Source: an uncultured Porticoccus sp. (GTDB lineage Bacteria; Pseudomonadota; Gammaproteobacteria; Pseudomonadales; Porticoccaceae). From it: DNA of 64,000 nt. The notes beneath the pieces were generated by a model. The model searched no databases. It was not told the origin of the DNA and saw nothing but the letters and a program-made list of their open reading frames with translations. Shown here piece by piece: positions 11,800-21,083 of this stretch. Both the position numbers and the translations under genes were made by a program. Location of the stretch: assembly GCA_947259505.1 (NCBI GenBank), contig CAMYLT010000007.1, positions 124,001-188,000 on the forward strand, in the 5' to 3' direction. Position 1 is the first letter of the stretch. The number at the start of each line of letters is the position of its first letter.

Positions 11800-11900
11800 T
11801 AGTGAAATGCTATTGAAAATATAGAGACAATCAAGTGGAACTATAAATTGGTGGCGTCTAGAGTAAGCATCATTGATGACAGCTATAGAGGAGAGTCACC

Positions 11901-12155
11901 ATGGAACGTTTTACTATCTTCGGACATGATGCCTGCGGTTTCTGTAGACAAGCCAAGGCTGTGATGGAAACAAAAGGGCTGCCCTTTCGCTATGTGAATA
12001 TTCACGAAGAGGGCATTACCCCAGCAGACCTAGCCAAAACGGTTGGCAAGCCAGTGAATACGGTTCCGCAAATTTTCCACGGCAGCGAATATATTGGCGG
12101 TTATCAGGAACTCACCAAGTATCTGGATACACTAAAAACGCAAACAGGCGCTTAA
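11901..12155 (+). CDS. glutaredoxin
   Basis: An 84-residue thioredoxin-fold oxidoreductase that reduces disulfides with glutathione. The dithiol active site is CGFC (C12, C15), the cis-proline motif TVPQIF is present, and the GGYQEL segment provides glutathione contacts. The start has an excellent GAGGAG site at 11890-11895. It resembles GrxA-like class I glutaredoxins, but the CGFC variant is less common than CPYC. It stands alone, convergent with the thioesterase gene. Confidence 0.92.
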   Translation: MERFTIFGHDACGFCRQAKAVMETKGLPFRYVNIHEEGITPADLAKTVGKPVNTVPQIFHGSEYIGGYQELTKYLDTLKTQTGA

Positions 12156-12180
12156 CAAGTGTTCCGGGTGGTGTAGCGCC

Positions 12181-12609
12181 TTAATCGTCCTGATCTGAGG
12201 AGGTGCGACCCGAACTGTCCATGTTGACTGTTCGGGTATTGCCTTTGTCATCAATTGCCACAAAGACAAACTGCCCTTCAGTTACCTTGGCCGGTTCATT
12301 TGTAGACTCGATGTTAATCCACACTTCCACATTAATGGTCATGGAGCTGCGGCCGACTTGTTGCAAGTCGCAATAGCAGCTGACGATGGCGCCGACTGGT
12401 ACAGGGCGCAGGAATGACATTTCGCTGATGGCTACCGTAGCTACTCGGCCTTTAGCAATGCGCTGGGCGAGGATGGCACTGCCGAGATCCATTTGGGACA
12501 TCAGCCAGCCGCCGAAAATATCGCCATTGGCATTGGTGTCCTTGGGCATAGCAATGGTTTGCAGCGTTAATTCACCACAGGGTGCAGGTGGCTGATTGAT
12601 TGCGCTCAC
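12181..12609 (-). CDS. acyl-CoA thioesterase, hotdog fold (YciA-like)
   Basis: A 142-residue hotdog-fold thioesterase that hydrolyses acyl-CoA esters to free acid and CoA. The family motif is DTNANGDIFGGWLMSQMDLG, where the Asp of GDIFGGW region lies on the central helix, followed by VAISEMSFLRPVPVG. It matches the YciA branch. It is a single cytoplasmic domain with no membrane segment. It lies 39 bp upstream of nothing on its own strand except the TRAP permease end at 12649, so it could be read through from dctQM. Confidence 0.87.
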   Translation of the reverse strand: MSAINQPPAPCGELTLQTIAMPKDTNANGDIFGGWLMSQMDLGSAILAQRIAKGRVATVAISEMSFLRPVPVGAIVSCYCDLQQVGRSSMTINVEVWINIESTNEPAKVTEGQFVFVAIDDKGNTRTVNMDSSGRTSSDQDD

Positions 12610-12648
12610 AGGTTGTCCCTCGTGTTCGTATTATTGTTATTTGGGTTG

Positions 12649-14022
12649 CTAAAAAATAACGCTTGGCAGCCAGGTGGCCAGAGCGGGCCAGATGGCGAGT
12701 AACAGCATCAGCAACACTTGGATAGTAATAAAAGGTACCACACCACGATAAATGTCTCCTGTTGTCACCGTAGTGGGGGCAACGCCGCGGAGATAGAACA
12801 GGGCAAAACCAAAAGGCGGTGTCAAAAAAGACGTCTGCAAATTAATGGCTATCATGATGCCGAGCCACACCGGGTCTAGTCCCATGGCCAGCAACACCGG
12901 GCCGACAATGGGGACAACCACAAAAGTAATTTCGATAAAGTCGAGAATAAAACCGAGCAGGAAAATAACCAGCATAACCAGCAGCGTCGCACCTACCACG
13001 CCACCTGGAACATGGTTGAAGAGTTCTGCCACCAACTCTTCACCGCCAAAGCCGCGGAAGACCAGAGAAAAGACCGCAGCGCCAATCAAAATCAAAAAAA
13101 CCATGGCGGTGACTTCGGTGGTGGAGCGAGTAACCTCACGCAACCGCGAAAGCGTCAGCTGTCTACGGGAAAGTGCCAGCAGAGTAGCGCCCAGTGCTCC
13201 GACGCCAGCCGCTTCGGTAGGAGTGGCCGCGCCGCTGAGAATAGAACCGAGCACAGCAACAATCAACATCACAGGTGGCAGCAGGCTGCGCAACAGCCTT
13301 CCGGCACTGATCCGGTCGTTTCCGTCCTCCGGGATTGCCACGGGTGCAGATGCTGGCTTGAGTCGAGAAATGATCAACAAGTAGCCGATATAAAGTAAGA
13401 CCAGCAGTAAACCGGGAATAATGGCCCCGACAAAAAGATCGCCAATAGACACTGTTTTCGGCGTAAAAATACCTTGGCTGAGTTGGGCCTGCTGGTAGGC
13501 ACTGGAAAGAATATCGCCGAGCAGCACCAGGGCAATGGAGGGCGGTATAATTTGGCCCAATGTGCCGGTAGCGCAGATAGCACCGGAGGCCAGGGCTGGA
13601 TCATAGCCGCGCTTCAGCATGGTGGGCAGTGACATAAGGCCCATGGTGACCACGGTGGCACCGACGATACCGGTACTGGCTGCCAACAGCATGCCGACGA
13701 GCACCACAGAAATGCCCAGCCCACCTTTAAATTTGCCGAACAACAGCGCCATGCTGTCGAGCAAGTCTTCCGCCAACTTGGATTTTTCCAGCATCACGCC
13801 CATAAGCACGAACAGTGGCACGGCAATCAGCGTGGTGTTGTCCATGGTGCCGTAAAGTCGATTGGGCAGTGCGTGCAGGAACGACAGGTCAAAGTGCCCG
13901 GTGGCCGTGCCCGCGAGTGCAAACAGCAGCGCTGTGCCGGCCAGTGTCAGGGCGACGGGATAGCCCGCCATCAATACCAGACAGACCACAGCAAACATCA
14001 GCAAGGGGATATAGTCAGCCAT
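12649..14022 (-). CDS. TRAP transporter large permease (DctM family)
   Basis: A 457-residue polytopic inner-membrane protein with about 12 hydrophobic segments, the large subunit of a tripartite ATP-independent periplasmic transporter that imports organic acids using a sodium gradient. Family-typical stretches are GVMLEKSKLAEDLLDSM, ASTGIVGATVVTMG and SFLTPPFGFALFYLRGV near the C-terminus. It overlaps the small permease by one base. No substrate-binding protein gene is beside it, so the substrate cannot be guessed from a DctP. Confidence 0.92.
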   Translation of the reverse strand: MADYIPLLMFAVVCLVLMAGYPVALTLAGTALLFALAGTATGHFDLSFLHALPNRLYGTMDNTTLIAVPLFVLMGVMLEKSKLAEDLLDSMALLFGKFKGGLGISVVLVGMLLAASTGIVGATVVTMGLMSLPTMLKRGYDPALASGAICATGTLGQIIPPSIALVLLGDILSSAYQQAQLSQGIFTPKTVSIGDLFVGAIIPGLLLVLLYIGYLLIISRLKPASAPVAIPEDGNDRISAGRLLRSLLPPVMLIVAVLGSILSGAATPTEAAGVGALGATLLALSRRQLTLSRLREVTRSTTEVTAMVFLILIGAAVFSLVFRGFGGEELVAELFNHVPGGVVGATLLVMLVIFLLGFILDFIEITFVVVPIVGPVLLAMGLDPVWLGIMIAINLQTSFLTPPFGFALFYLRGVAPTTVTTGDIYRGVVPFITIQVLLMLLLAIWPALATWLPSVIF

Positions 14023-14579
14023 CAGACCATGCCCTCCTGCTGCTCGCCCACATGTCCACCGCCGACGCCGAAGAAAAAAAGCAGATTTTTGATGAACTCG
14101 GCCAATCCCTGTAGCAGCAGGGTGAGCGGCATTATCAGCAACAGGGATTTTAACAGGTACACCAAGGGAAGCCCGCGGGCCTCCTTGGAGACTTCATGGA
14201 TAGCCCAGCTATTGGCGACATACTCCCAACAAAAAACCAGAATCAAGAGACAGACTGGTATCAGAAATAACAAGGTGCCTACAGCGTCTACCAGGGCTTG
14301 AATACGAGGGGTGAAGCGTTGGTAAAGGATATCGACCCGAACATGCCCCCCCCGCTTCAGTGTGTACGCTGCACCCAGCAGAAATAACAGGCTGTGCAGG
14401 TAGGTGACGGATTCCTGCAAGGCAATGGAACCGGTTTCCAGAAAATAGCGCATGACCACGACGGTACAGGTCAGCACCATCATTGCGAGGGTCAACCAGG
14501 CAATCAGCCGACCGGTCCATTCGGTGAAACAGTCGATCCCCCTGGCCAGGGAGTCCAGGCAACGAATCAGGTTGGGCAT
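14022..14579 (-). CDS. TRAP transporter small permease (DctQ family)
   Basis: A 185-residue membrane protein with four hydrophobic segments, partner of the large permease encoded immediately downstream. It has the DctQ-type sequence around RYFLETGSIALQESVTYLHSLLFLLGAAYTLKRGGHVRVDI. The ATG at 14579 is chosen; an in-frame TTG at 14603 would add eight residues and cannot be excluded, since neither has a strong ribosome-binding site. It is the first gene of the dctQM pair, divergent from pstS. Confidence 0.88.
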   Translation of the reverse strand: MPNLIRCLDSLARGIDCFTEWTGRLIAWLTLAMMVLTCTVVVMRYFLETGSIALQESVTYLHSLLFLLGAAYTLKRGGHVRVDILYQRFTPRIQALVDAVGTLLFLIPVCLLILVFCWEYVANSWAIHEVSKEARGLPLVYLLKSLLLIMPLTLLLQGLAEFIKNLLFFFGVGGGHVGEQQEGMV

Positions 14580-14669
14580 GGTTTTTATGTCGTCTCTTTG
14601 CAACAGCGATTCATTATAAGGGCATTAAAGTGCCGACTTGAAGAAAAGGAAAACAACGACTTAGTCGGG

Positions 14670-14709
14670 CTGTAACAATTCTGTCACATAGTATTCATAT
14701 AGTTGTCAC
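14670..14709 (+). promoter_or_regulatory. PhoB-binding Pho boxes upstream of pstS
   Basis: CTGTAACAATTCTGTCAC at 14670-14687 is a near-consensus Pho box: two 7-bp CTGTnAC direct repeats in 11-bp phase. The same phase continues with TATTCAT at 14692 and TTGTCAC at 14703, so there appear to be two tandem boxes with one weak half. They lie about 55-95 bp before the pstS start. Known Pho-regulon architecture predicts PhoB-dependent induction under phosphate limitation. Confidence 0.85.
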
Positions 14710-14762
14710 GAATGGTGAATAGCATGTCGTTCGAAGTTTAACGATCAGCCCTGGAGGCAACA

Positions 14763-15890
14763 GTGAAAAATACACATAAATTAGCAATTGCCGGTGCCGC
14801 TATGGCGCTGTCTATGGCCAGCACTACCGTGTTTGCCGCCGCTCGCGACTACATTAGCATTGTCGGTTCATCAACGGTTTACCCTTTCTCCACCGTAGTG
14901 GCGGAGCGTTTTGGTAAATCTACTGGCAACCCCACGCCGAAAGTAGAGTCTACCGGCACCGGTGGCGGCATGAAGTTGTTCTGTTCGGGTGTGGGCAGTG
15001 AGAACCCTGATATCACCAATGCATCTCGTCAGATGAAAAAATCTGAGTTCGAAATGTGCCAGGAAAATGGTGTGAAGGACATTATTGAAGTTCAGGTTGG
15101 TTTTGACGGTATCGTTGTTGCCAACTCCAAAGAAAGTCCGCTGATGAAGCTGACACGCAAGGATCTTTACTTGGCACTGGCGGCTAAGGTTCCTGGCGCC
15201 GATGGCAAGTTGATTGATAATCCTTACAAAACCTGGAAAGAAGTCAACCCAACGTTGCCCGCTACCAAGATTGAAGTATTGGGGCCGCCCCCCACTTCCG
15301 GTACCCGCGACGCTTTTGCCGAGCTGGCAATGGAAGGTGGTGCAAAGAAATTTGCCGACCTGGCTGCACTGCGTGGATCAACGGATGAAGCCGAAATCAA
15401 ATCCCTGATGGCTAAGCTGGGCATTCCGGCTGGTGCGTTTAACGCCAAGGGCAAAAAAGTATTCCAGGCGGTTGCCCAAGCGATCCGTGAAGATGGCCCT
15501 TACATTGAAGCGGGCGAAAATGACAACCTGATCATTCAGAAGCTGGAAGCTAACCACGATGCCATGGGCATTTTCGGCTTCTCTTTCCTGGATCAGAATA
15601 GCGACAAAGTACAAGGCTCTATCATCGAAGGCATTGCGCCTGAGTTTGACACGATTGCTGACAAGTCTTACAGCGTTTCACGTCCCTTGTTCTTCTACGT
15701 GAAAAAAGCCCACATTGGTGTCATTCCTGGAATAGATGGCTTCCTGGCTGAATTTACGTCTGAAAAGGCTTGGGGTGGAGACGGTTACCTGGCTGAAAAA
15801 GGTATGATTCCTATGCCTGCTGCCCTGCGCACAGAAGTTGGTGCTAACGTGCTTAACCAGAAGCCCATGACAGCTGACGGCCTCCACTAA
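14763..15890 (+). CDS. pstS: phosphate ABC transporter, periplasmic phosphate-binding protein
   Basis: Periplasmic receptor that captures inorganic phosphate and delivers it to PstCAB. The 375-residue precursor has a signal peptide (about 1-25, ending VFA-A), then the phosphate-site segments GSSTVYPF and STGTGGGMKLFCSG, and PPTSGTRDAF. It starts with GTG at 14763, supported by GGAGG at 14753-14757. Pho boxes lie upstream. A terminator separates it from pstC, so the abundant binding protein is probably expressed at a higher level than the permease. Confidence 0.95.
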   Translation: MKNTHKLAIAGAAMALSMASTTVFAAARDYISIVGSSTVYPFSTVVAERFGKSTGNPTPKVESTGTGGGMKLFCSGVGSENPDITNASRQMKKSEFEMCQENGVKDIIEVQVGFDGIVVANSKESPLMKLTRKDLYLALAAKVPGADGKLIDNPYKTWKEVNPTLPATKIEVLGPPPTSGTRDAFAELAMEGGAKKFADLAALRGSTDEAEIKSLMAKLGIPAGAFNAKGKKVFQAVAQAIREDGPYIEAGENDNLIIQKLEANHDAMGIFGFSFLDQNSDKVQGSIIEGIAPEFDTIADKSYSVSRPLFFYVKKAHIGVIPGIDGFLAEFTSEKAWGGDGYLAEKGMIPMPAALRTEVGANVLNQKPMTADGLH

Positions 15891-15939
15891 GCTTCTGACG
15901 AAATTATAAGTGGCTTCCCCCACGAGCTGTTATAGACTC

Positions 15940-15970
15940 GGGCCTGACGAAAGTCAGGCCCTGTTTTTTT
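15940..15970 (+). terminator. intra-operon terminator between pstS and pstC
   Basis: Nine-base-pair stem GGGCCTGAC / GTCAGGCCC with loop GAAA, followed by a CTG and seven T residues. It lies 50 bp after pstS and 35 bp before pstC, which fits a partial terminator that sets PstS above the permease subunits. Confidence 0.88.
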
Positions 15971-16004
15971 AACATAATCAGAAATCCTGTTGGGAACATA
16001 GTCC

Positions 16005-17393
16005 ATGCAAACAGCGAATCTCCTGGTTGTACTGCTGGCATTAAGCGCGGCGGCCTATCTCATGGCACACGGTCGCTCAGTTGCCTTGGCGCGACCTCTT
16101 GGCGGCATACGACACCTGCATTCTCTGCCCTTTTTCTATGGCATGCGTGCTTCCATCTGGTGTGCGTTGCCTGCCATAGTGCTGTTGGCATTGTGGTTAA
16201 TGTTCGATGAACCGGTGATCAGCATGGTGTTGCTGGATGGTTTGCCAGCCTCTCACCAACCGTCATCAGCTGCAGATTACAATTTACTGCTAAACAGCAT
16301 TGAAAACCTGGCCAGTGGCGCTCTCAGCAAAGACGGTGCCGACCCGGTACTGTTATCGGCAGCGGAAAAGCTAAGTAACTTGCGGAATACGGGCCAGCTT
16401 TTGGTCACCGCCGTGGTGCTGTCGCTGGGAACATTGGGCCTAGGTTGGGGTTGGGTGAAGGTGTCGCCACAACTGAGAGCGCGGCAGCAGGTGGAGCGGG
16501 TATTCAAAAGTCTGTTGCTGGCGTGTGCCTGTGTCGCGATCCTGACCACCCTCGGTATCCTGCTGTCAGTTTTATTTGAATCCCTGCGTTTTTTCCAAGC
16601 CATCCCCGTGACGGACTTTTTGTTTGGCACGGAGTGGAGTCCGCAAATGGCCATTCGGCCCGATCAAATTGGTTCATCGGGTAGTTTTGGCGCTATTCCT
16701 CTGTTTGTGGGCACTTTATTAATCTCCATGATTGCGATGATCGTGGCAGTCCCCGTTGGGTTGATGTCGGCTTTGTACTTGGCAGAGTACGCCTCACCCA
16801 GGTTTCGCGGACTGGCCAAACCGGCACTTGAGATTCTTGCGGGCATCCCTACCGTTGTGTACGGGTTTTTTGCCGCGCTGACCGTGGCTCCCTTCCTGCG
16901 AGAGGCCGGCGAAGGCATGGGTTTGACTGTCTCTTCCGAGAGTGCCTTGGCTGCGGGCTTGGTGATGGGTGTGATGATTATTCCTTTTGTCTCCTCACTG
17001 GCCGATGACGTGATCAATGCGGTACCGCAAAGCATGCGGGACGGTTCGCTGGGGTTAGGTGCAACGAAGTCGGAAACCATCAAACAGGTGATTTTCCCGG
17101 CGGCCCTGCCGGGTATTGTCGGCGGGGTGTTATTGGCGGTGTCGCGGGCCATTGGTGAAACCATGATTGTGGTAATGGCAGCAGGGTTGGCTGCTCAAAT
17201 GACCGTAAACCCACTGGAAACCGTCACCACAGTGACAGTACAGATCGTTACGTTGCTGGTGGGTGACCAGGAATTTGACAGCCCCAAGACCCTGGCGGCG
17301 TTTGCTCTTGGGCTGATGCTGTTTCTGGTGACATTGGTGCTGAACTTTATCGCCCTGCGCGTGGTTAAAAAATACCGGGAACAATATGACTGA
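16005..17393 (+). CDS. pstC: phosphate ABC transporter permease PstC
   Basis: Inner-membrane permease subunit of the high-affinity phosphate transporter. The 462-residue protein has an extended N-terminal part with membrane segments near residues 3-25 and 45-70 and a periplasmic-type region. A core permease domain follows from about residue 215, with the ABC-permease EAA-type loop around MRDGSLGLGATKSETIKQVIFPAALPGI. This long form is usual in Pseudomonas-like bacteria. Its end overlaps the pstA start by 8 bp, so the two permease subunits are coupled. Confidence 0.94.
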   Translation: MQTANLLVVLLALSAAAYLMAHGRSVALARPLGGIRHLHSLPFFYGMRASIWCALPAIVLLALWLMFDEPVISMVLLDGLPASHQPSSAADYNLLLNSIENLASGALSKDGADPVLLSAAEKLSNLRNTGQLLVTAVVLSLGTLGLGWGWVKVSPQLRARQQVERVFKSLLLACACVAILTTLGILLSVLFESLRFFQAIPVTDFLFGTEWSPQMAIRPDQIGSSGSFGAIPLFVGTLLISMIAMIVAVPVGLMSALYLAEYASPRFRGLAKPALEILAGIPTVVYGFFAALTVAPFLREAGEGMGLTVSSESALAAGLVMGVMIIPFVSSLADDVINAVPQSMRDGSLGLGATKSETIKQVIFPAALPGIVGGVLLAVSRAIGETMIVVMAAGLAAQMTVNPLETVTTVTVQIVTLLVGDQEFDSPKTLAAFALGLMLFLVTLVLNFIALRVVKKYREQYD

Positions 17394-18672
17394 GTCCAAG
17401 CAATCTCACACAGCCATCATTCAGCGCAGCCTGGCGCGTCGTTACCGGGCAGAAAAGCGCTTCCGCGCCTATGGGTTGATGGCAATTACCTTTGGTTTGT
17501 TATGTGTTGCGCTGTTGTTTACTGACATTATCAGTAAAGGCTATAAGGCATTTTTACAGACGTCTATTCAACTGAACATTACCTATGATGCCGACGTGCT
17601 TGGCATCAGCGATCTCAATAACAAGCAACAGGTAGCACTGGCAGACTTTCAGGGGCTGGTGAAAAAAAGTCTGCAGGCGCGGTTTCCCGACGTCACCGGC
17701 AGAAAAGAAAAACGCGATCTTGTTTCATTGGTCAGTAGTGGTGCTGGATATGATTTGCGGGATCGCCTGATTGCTAACCCGCAGTTGTTGGGAAACACAG
17801 AAACGCTGTGGCTCAGCGCTGATGATGATATCGATACCTATTACAAAAGTATGGGCGATGAAAACGGTGCGTTTACCGGCCGCACCAGTGAGATGCGCCA
17901 GGGTTGGATTGAGACGCTGAAGCAGGATGGTGATATTAAGCTGGGTCTCAATAGGGTGTTTTTCACCCATGGTGACTCACGAGAGCCGGAACAGGCGGGT
18001 ATCTGGGGTGCAGCGATGGGATCGTTGTTCACGTTGATTATCACGTTGAGCCTGTCCTTCCCTATTGGTGTGGCTGCCGCGGTATATCTGGAAGAATTCG
18101 CCCCACGAAATCGCTGGACCGATCTGATTGAAGTGAACATCAACAACCTGGCAGCCGTGCCGTCGATCATTTTTGGCCTGCTCGGATTGGCTATTTTTAT
18201 CAATTTCTTCCATGTGCCCCGCTCGGTACCCTTGGTGGGTGGACTGGTGCTGACGTTGATGACGCTACCCACCATCATTATTTCCAGTCGTGCGTCCATT
18301 AAGGCGGTCCCGCCGTCCATTCGCGAAGCGGCGATTGGCGTCGGCGCTTCCCCTATGCAGGTGGTGTTACATCACGTGCTGCCGCTGGCCATGCCGGGAA
18401 TGCTCACCGGAGCGATCATCGGTATGGCCCAGGCGCTGGGAGAAACAGCACCCTTGTTGATGATCGGCATGGTCGCTTTTATTGTAGATATCCCCGGTGG
18501 ATTTACCGAGCCAGCCACGGTGTTGCCAGTACAGATTTTTCTCTGGGCCGACAGTCCGGAGCGGGCCTTTGTGGAAAAGACCTCGGCGGCGATTATGGTC
18601 TTGCTGGCGTTCCTGATCATGATGAACACACTGGCGGTGGTGTTGCGTAAACGCCTTGAGCGCCGCTGGTAA
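17386..18672 (+). CDS. pstA: phosphate ABC transporter permease PstA
   Basis: Second permease subunit of the Pst transporter, 428 residues. It has one N-terminal membrane segment (about residues 25-47) and a long non-membrane insert of about 150 residues. The conserved permease domain has the EAA loop SIREAAIGVGASPMQVVLHHVLPLAMPGMLTG. The ATG at 17386 overlaps pstC. The long insert is also seen in other proteobacterial PstA proteins of this type. Confidence 0.94.
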   Translation: MTESKQSHTAIIQRSLARRYRAEKRFRAYGLMAITFGLLCVALLFTDIISKGYKAFLQTSIQLNITYDADVLGISDLNNKQQVALADFQGLVKKSLQARFPDVTGRKEKRDLVSLVSSGAGYDLRDRLIANPQLLGNTETLWLSADDDIDTYYKSMGDENGAFTGRTSEMRQGWIETLKQDGDIKLGLNRVFFTHGDSREPEQAGIWGAAMGSLFTLIITLSLSFPIGVAAAVYLEEFAPRNRWTDLIEVNINNLAAVPSIIFGLLGLAIFINFFHVPRSVPLVGGLVLTLMTLPTIIISSRASIKAVPPSIREAAIGVGASPMQVVLHHVLPLAMPGMLTGAIIGMAQALGETAPLLMIGMVAFIVDIPGGFTEPATVLPVQIFLWADSPERAFVEKTSAAIMVLLAFLIMMNTLAVVLRKRLERRW

Positions 18673-18693
18673 CCTTTATAGGACAGGTTGATA

Positions 18694-19569
18694 ATGGTGA
18701 ACAAATTGGTAACGGATACAGCAGAAATGCTTGAGGAAAAAACAGCTTCTCGCAAAGCAGTGGTACATTCCACAGCTTACCCGGAACAGGCAATTGGCTC
18801 GCCATTTGTGAAGAATCCAAAAATGTCCATGCGCAATGTGGATGTGTTCTATGGAGAGAAGCAGGCGATTTTCAATGTCAATGTAGACATTGGGCAGAAT
18901 GAAGTGATTGCCATGATCGGGCCCTCTGGCTGCGGTAAATCCACTTTTTTGCGCAGCATCAACCGCATGAATGACACGGTTGATAGCTGTCGTGTAAAAG
19001 GCGAGTTAACCCTCGACGGTGAGGACATTTACTCAGCGAAAATGGATCCGGTGGCACTGCGCGCCCGGGTGGGCATGGTCTTTCAGAAGCCAAACCCGTT
19101 TCCCAAGTCTATCTATGACAATGTCTCCTATGGGCCGCGTTTACACGGGCTTGCCAGCCGTCGCGCCGAACTGGATGAGATCGTTGAGATGAGCTTGCAT
19201 CGGGCCGGTTTGTGGGAAGAGGTCAAAGACCGACTCGACCAGCCGGGGACCGGTCTTTCCGGTGGCCAGCAACAACGCCTTTGCATTGCCAGGGCCATTG
19301 CTATCAGCCCCGAAGTGATCCTGATGGATGAACCTTGCTCGGCCCTTGATCCGATTGCCACCGCCAAAATTGAAGAACTGATTGCCGAGTTGTCGGAAAA
19401 TTACACCATTGCTATTGTGACGCACTCGATGCAACAGGCCGCCCGTGTTTCACATCGCACGGCCTACTTCCACCTGGGTCACCTGGTGGAAGTGAATGAC
19501 ACCGAGAAAGTCTTTACTGCACCGGAACATGAACTGACCGAAGCTTATATCACCGGACGCTTTGGCTAA
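18694..19569 (+). CDS. pstB: phosphate ABC transporter ATP-binding protein
   Basis: Cytoplasmic ATPase that powers phosphate import through PstCA. The 291-residue protein has Walker [10 protein letters not shown], the signature [14 protein letters not shown], Walker [14 protein letters not shown] and the switch histidine in VTHSMQQ. The family-typical FQKPNPFP Q-loop is present. The first about 45 residues are an N-terminal extension ahead of the ABC domain. The ATG at 18694 is preferred to a TTG at 18688 because AGGACAG at 18680-18686 is well placed. Confidence 0.96.
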   Translation: MVNKLVTDTAEMLEEKTASRKAVVHSTAYPEQAIGSPFVKNPKMSMRNVDVFYGEKQAIFNVNVDIGQNEVIAMIGPSGCGKSTFLRSINRMNDTVDSCRVKGELTLDGEDIYSAKMDPVALRARVGMVFQKPNPFPKSIYDNVSYGPRLHGLASRRAELDEIVEMSLHRAGLWEEVKDRLDQPGTGLSGGQQQRLCIARAIAISPEVILMDEPCSALDPIATAKIEELIAELSENYTIAIVTHSMQQAARVSHRTAYFHLGHLVEVNDTEKVFTAPEHELTEAYITGRFG

Positions 19570-19581
19570 CAGGAGCCTTTG

Positions 19582-20280
19582 ATGGACAAGCTAAATCTGG
19601 ATCAGCATATTTCCAGACAATTTAACGAAGATCTGGAAGAAATCAAAACCAGCATGCTCGAAATGGGCGGTCTGGTTGAAATGCAGGTGGGCGATGCCAT
19701 TCGCGCGCTGGAAGATGCCGACAGTGGCCTTGCTGAAAAGGTCATTGAGGTGGAATCCCGCATCGATGAAATGGAAATGGACATCGATGAAACCTGTACC
19801 ACGCTGATTGCACGCCGCCAGCCAGCGGCCAGTGATCTGCGGCTGGTCACAGCGGTTTCTAAAGCGATTCGTGATCTGGAGCGCATTGGCGATGAGGCTC
19901 AGAAAATTGCCAAAATGGCTATCCATCTGGCCGAGGAGGGCGTTGCTCCGCGCGGTTATACAGAAGTGCGCCATATCGGCAATTGCGTACGCAAGATGCT
20001 CAATGACTCCCTGGATGCGTTCTCGCGTTTTGATGCCGAGGCCGCTATCGCCACCATGAAGGACGATCGGCAGGTAGATATGGATTACAAATCCGCCCTG
20101 CGAGAAATGATTACCTACATGATGGAAGATCCGCGCAGTATTTCCCGCTCCATGAATATCCTTTGGGCGCTGCGCTCACTGGAGCGGATAGGGGACCATG
20201 CCAAGAACATTTGTGAGCATGTGGTGTATTTGGTGCAAGGGCGTGATATTCGCCACCGCAAGCTTGATGGAGACAGTTGA
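19582..20280 (+). CDS. phoU: phosphate-specific transport system accessory protein PhoU
   Basis: Negative regulator linking the Pst transporter to the PhoR sensor kinase; it keeps PhoR in the off state when phosphate is plentiful. The 232-residue all-helical protein shows the two PhoU repeats with the paired metal-binding acidic motifs EVESRIDEMEMDIDE and the RDLERIGDEAQKIAK / RSLERIGDHAKNICE repeats. The ATG at 19582 follows AGGAG at 19571-19575. It is the last gene of pstSCAB-phoU, ahead of a terminator. Its partners PhoR and PhoB are encoded at 37-39 kb. Confidence 0.96.
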   Translation: MDKLNLDQHISRQFNEDLEEIKTSMLEMGGLVEMQVGDAIRALEDADSGLAEKVIEVESRIDEMEMDIDETCTTLIARRQPAASDLRLVTAVSKAIRDLERIGDEAQKIAKMAIHLAEEGVAPRGYTEVRHIGNCVRKMLNDSLDAFSRFDAEAAIATMKDDRQVDMDYKSALREMITYMMEDPRSISRSMNILWALRSLERIGDHAKNICEHVVYLVQGRDIRHRKLDGDS

Positions 20281-20297
20281 TAAGCTGCCTCGAAGTC

Positions 20298-20328
20298 AAA
20301 AAAACCGGATAGATTATCCGGTTTTTTT
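20298..20328 (+). terminator. Rho-independent terminator after phoU
   Basis: Stem ACCGGATA / TATCCGGT with a short GAT-type loop, flanked by seven A on the left and seven T on the right. It closes the pst operon and could act in both directions. Confidence 0.9.
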
Positions 20329-20391
20329 GTGCCCGAATTGGACGTAAACTTAAAGCTCCCTTCTTATCACTGAAGCTTCCGGAGATTACCT

Positions 20392-21048
20392 TTGAAAGAA
20401 CTGTTCGAGAAAAATGTTGCCTGGGCAAAATCCATGAAAGAGGCTGACCCGACGTTTTTTGAACGGCTTTGTGAACAACAAGCCCCTGAATTTCTCTGGA
20501 TAGGTTGCTCCGACAGTCGCGTCCCGGCGAACGAGATCGTCGGCCTGATGCCAGGTGAACTGTTCGTCCATCGCAACGTCGCCAACATGGTGGTACACAG
20601 CGATCTCAATTGTCTTTCTGTGATGCAGTATGCGGTGGAATACCTTAAGGTGAAGCACGTGATAGTGTGTGGTCACTATGGCTGTGGTGGTGTTAAAGCG
20701 GCAGTCGAGAAGCAAAACCTTGGCCTGATTGACCACTGGCTACTGAATGTTCAGGACGTGCAATACATCCATCAGGCCTATCTCTCAGAAGGGTGCAACA
20801 AAAACAAAGTCATCGATGAAGTCTGTGAGCTGAATGTCATTGAACAGGTCGTTAATGTCTGTAAAACCAACATCATCCGAGATGCCTGGGCACGGGGGCA
20901 AGAGCTTACTGTGCACGGCTGGATCTACAGTATTGCCGATGGCCTGCTGCGGGATCTGGAAGTGAATATCAGTTGCCGCGATGAAGTTCGCAGCATCTAC
21001 CATACGGCAGCAGAAAAAATTAAAAAACGTTATGCTGAATCAGTATAG
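20392..21048 (+). CDS. can: beta-class carbonic anhydrase
   Basis: Zinc enzyme that interconverts CO2 and bicarbonate, supplying bicarbonate for biosynthetic carboxylations. The 218-residue protein contains the beta-class zinc ligands C39, H95 and C98 and the catalytic dyad D41-R43 in CSDSRVPA and CGHYGCGG. It starts with TTG at 20392, supported by GGAG at 20381-20384 and a lack of any better start. It matches the Can (YadF) type. The enoyl-CoA hydratase-family gene follows 35 bp downstream on the same strand. Confidence 0.94.
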   Translation: MKELFEKNVAWAKSMKEADPTFFERLCEQQAPEFLWIGCSDSRVPANEIVGLMPGELFVHRNVANMVVHSDLNCLSVMQYAVEYLKVKHVIVCGHYGCGGVKAAVEKQNLGLIDHWLLNVQDVQYIHQAYLSEGCNKNKVIDEVCELNVIEQVVNVCKTNIIRDAWARGQELTVHGWIYSIADGLLRDLEVNISCRDEVRSIYHTAAEKIKKRYAESV

Positions 21049-21083
21049 ACAGACCCCGCTTTAGACCAAAGGACGGCAGAGTC

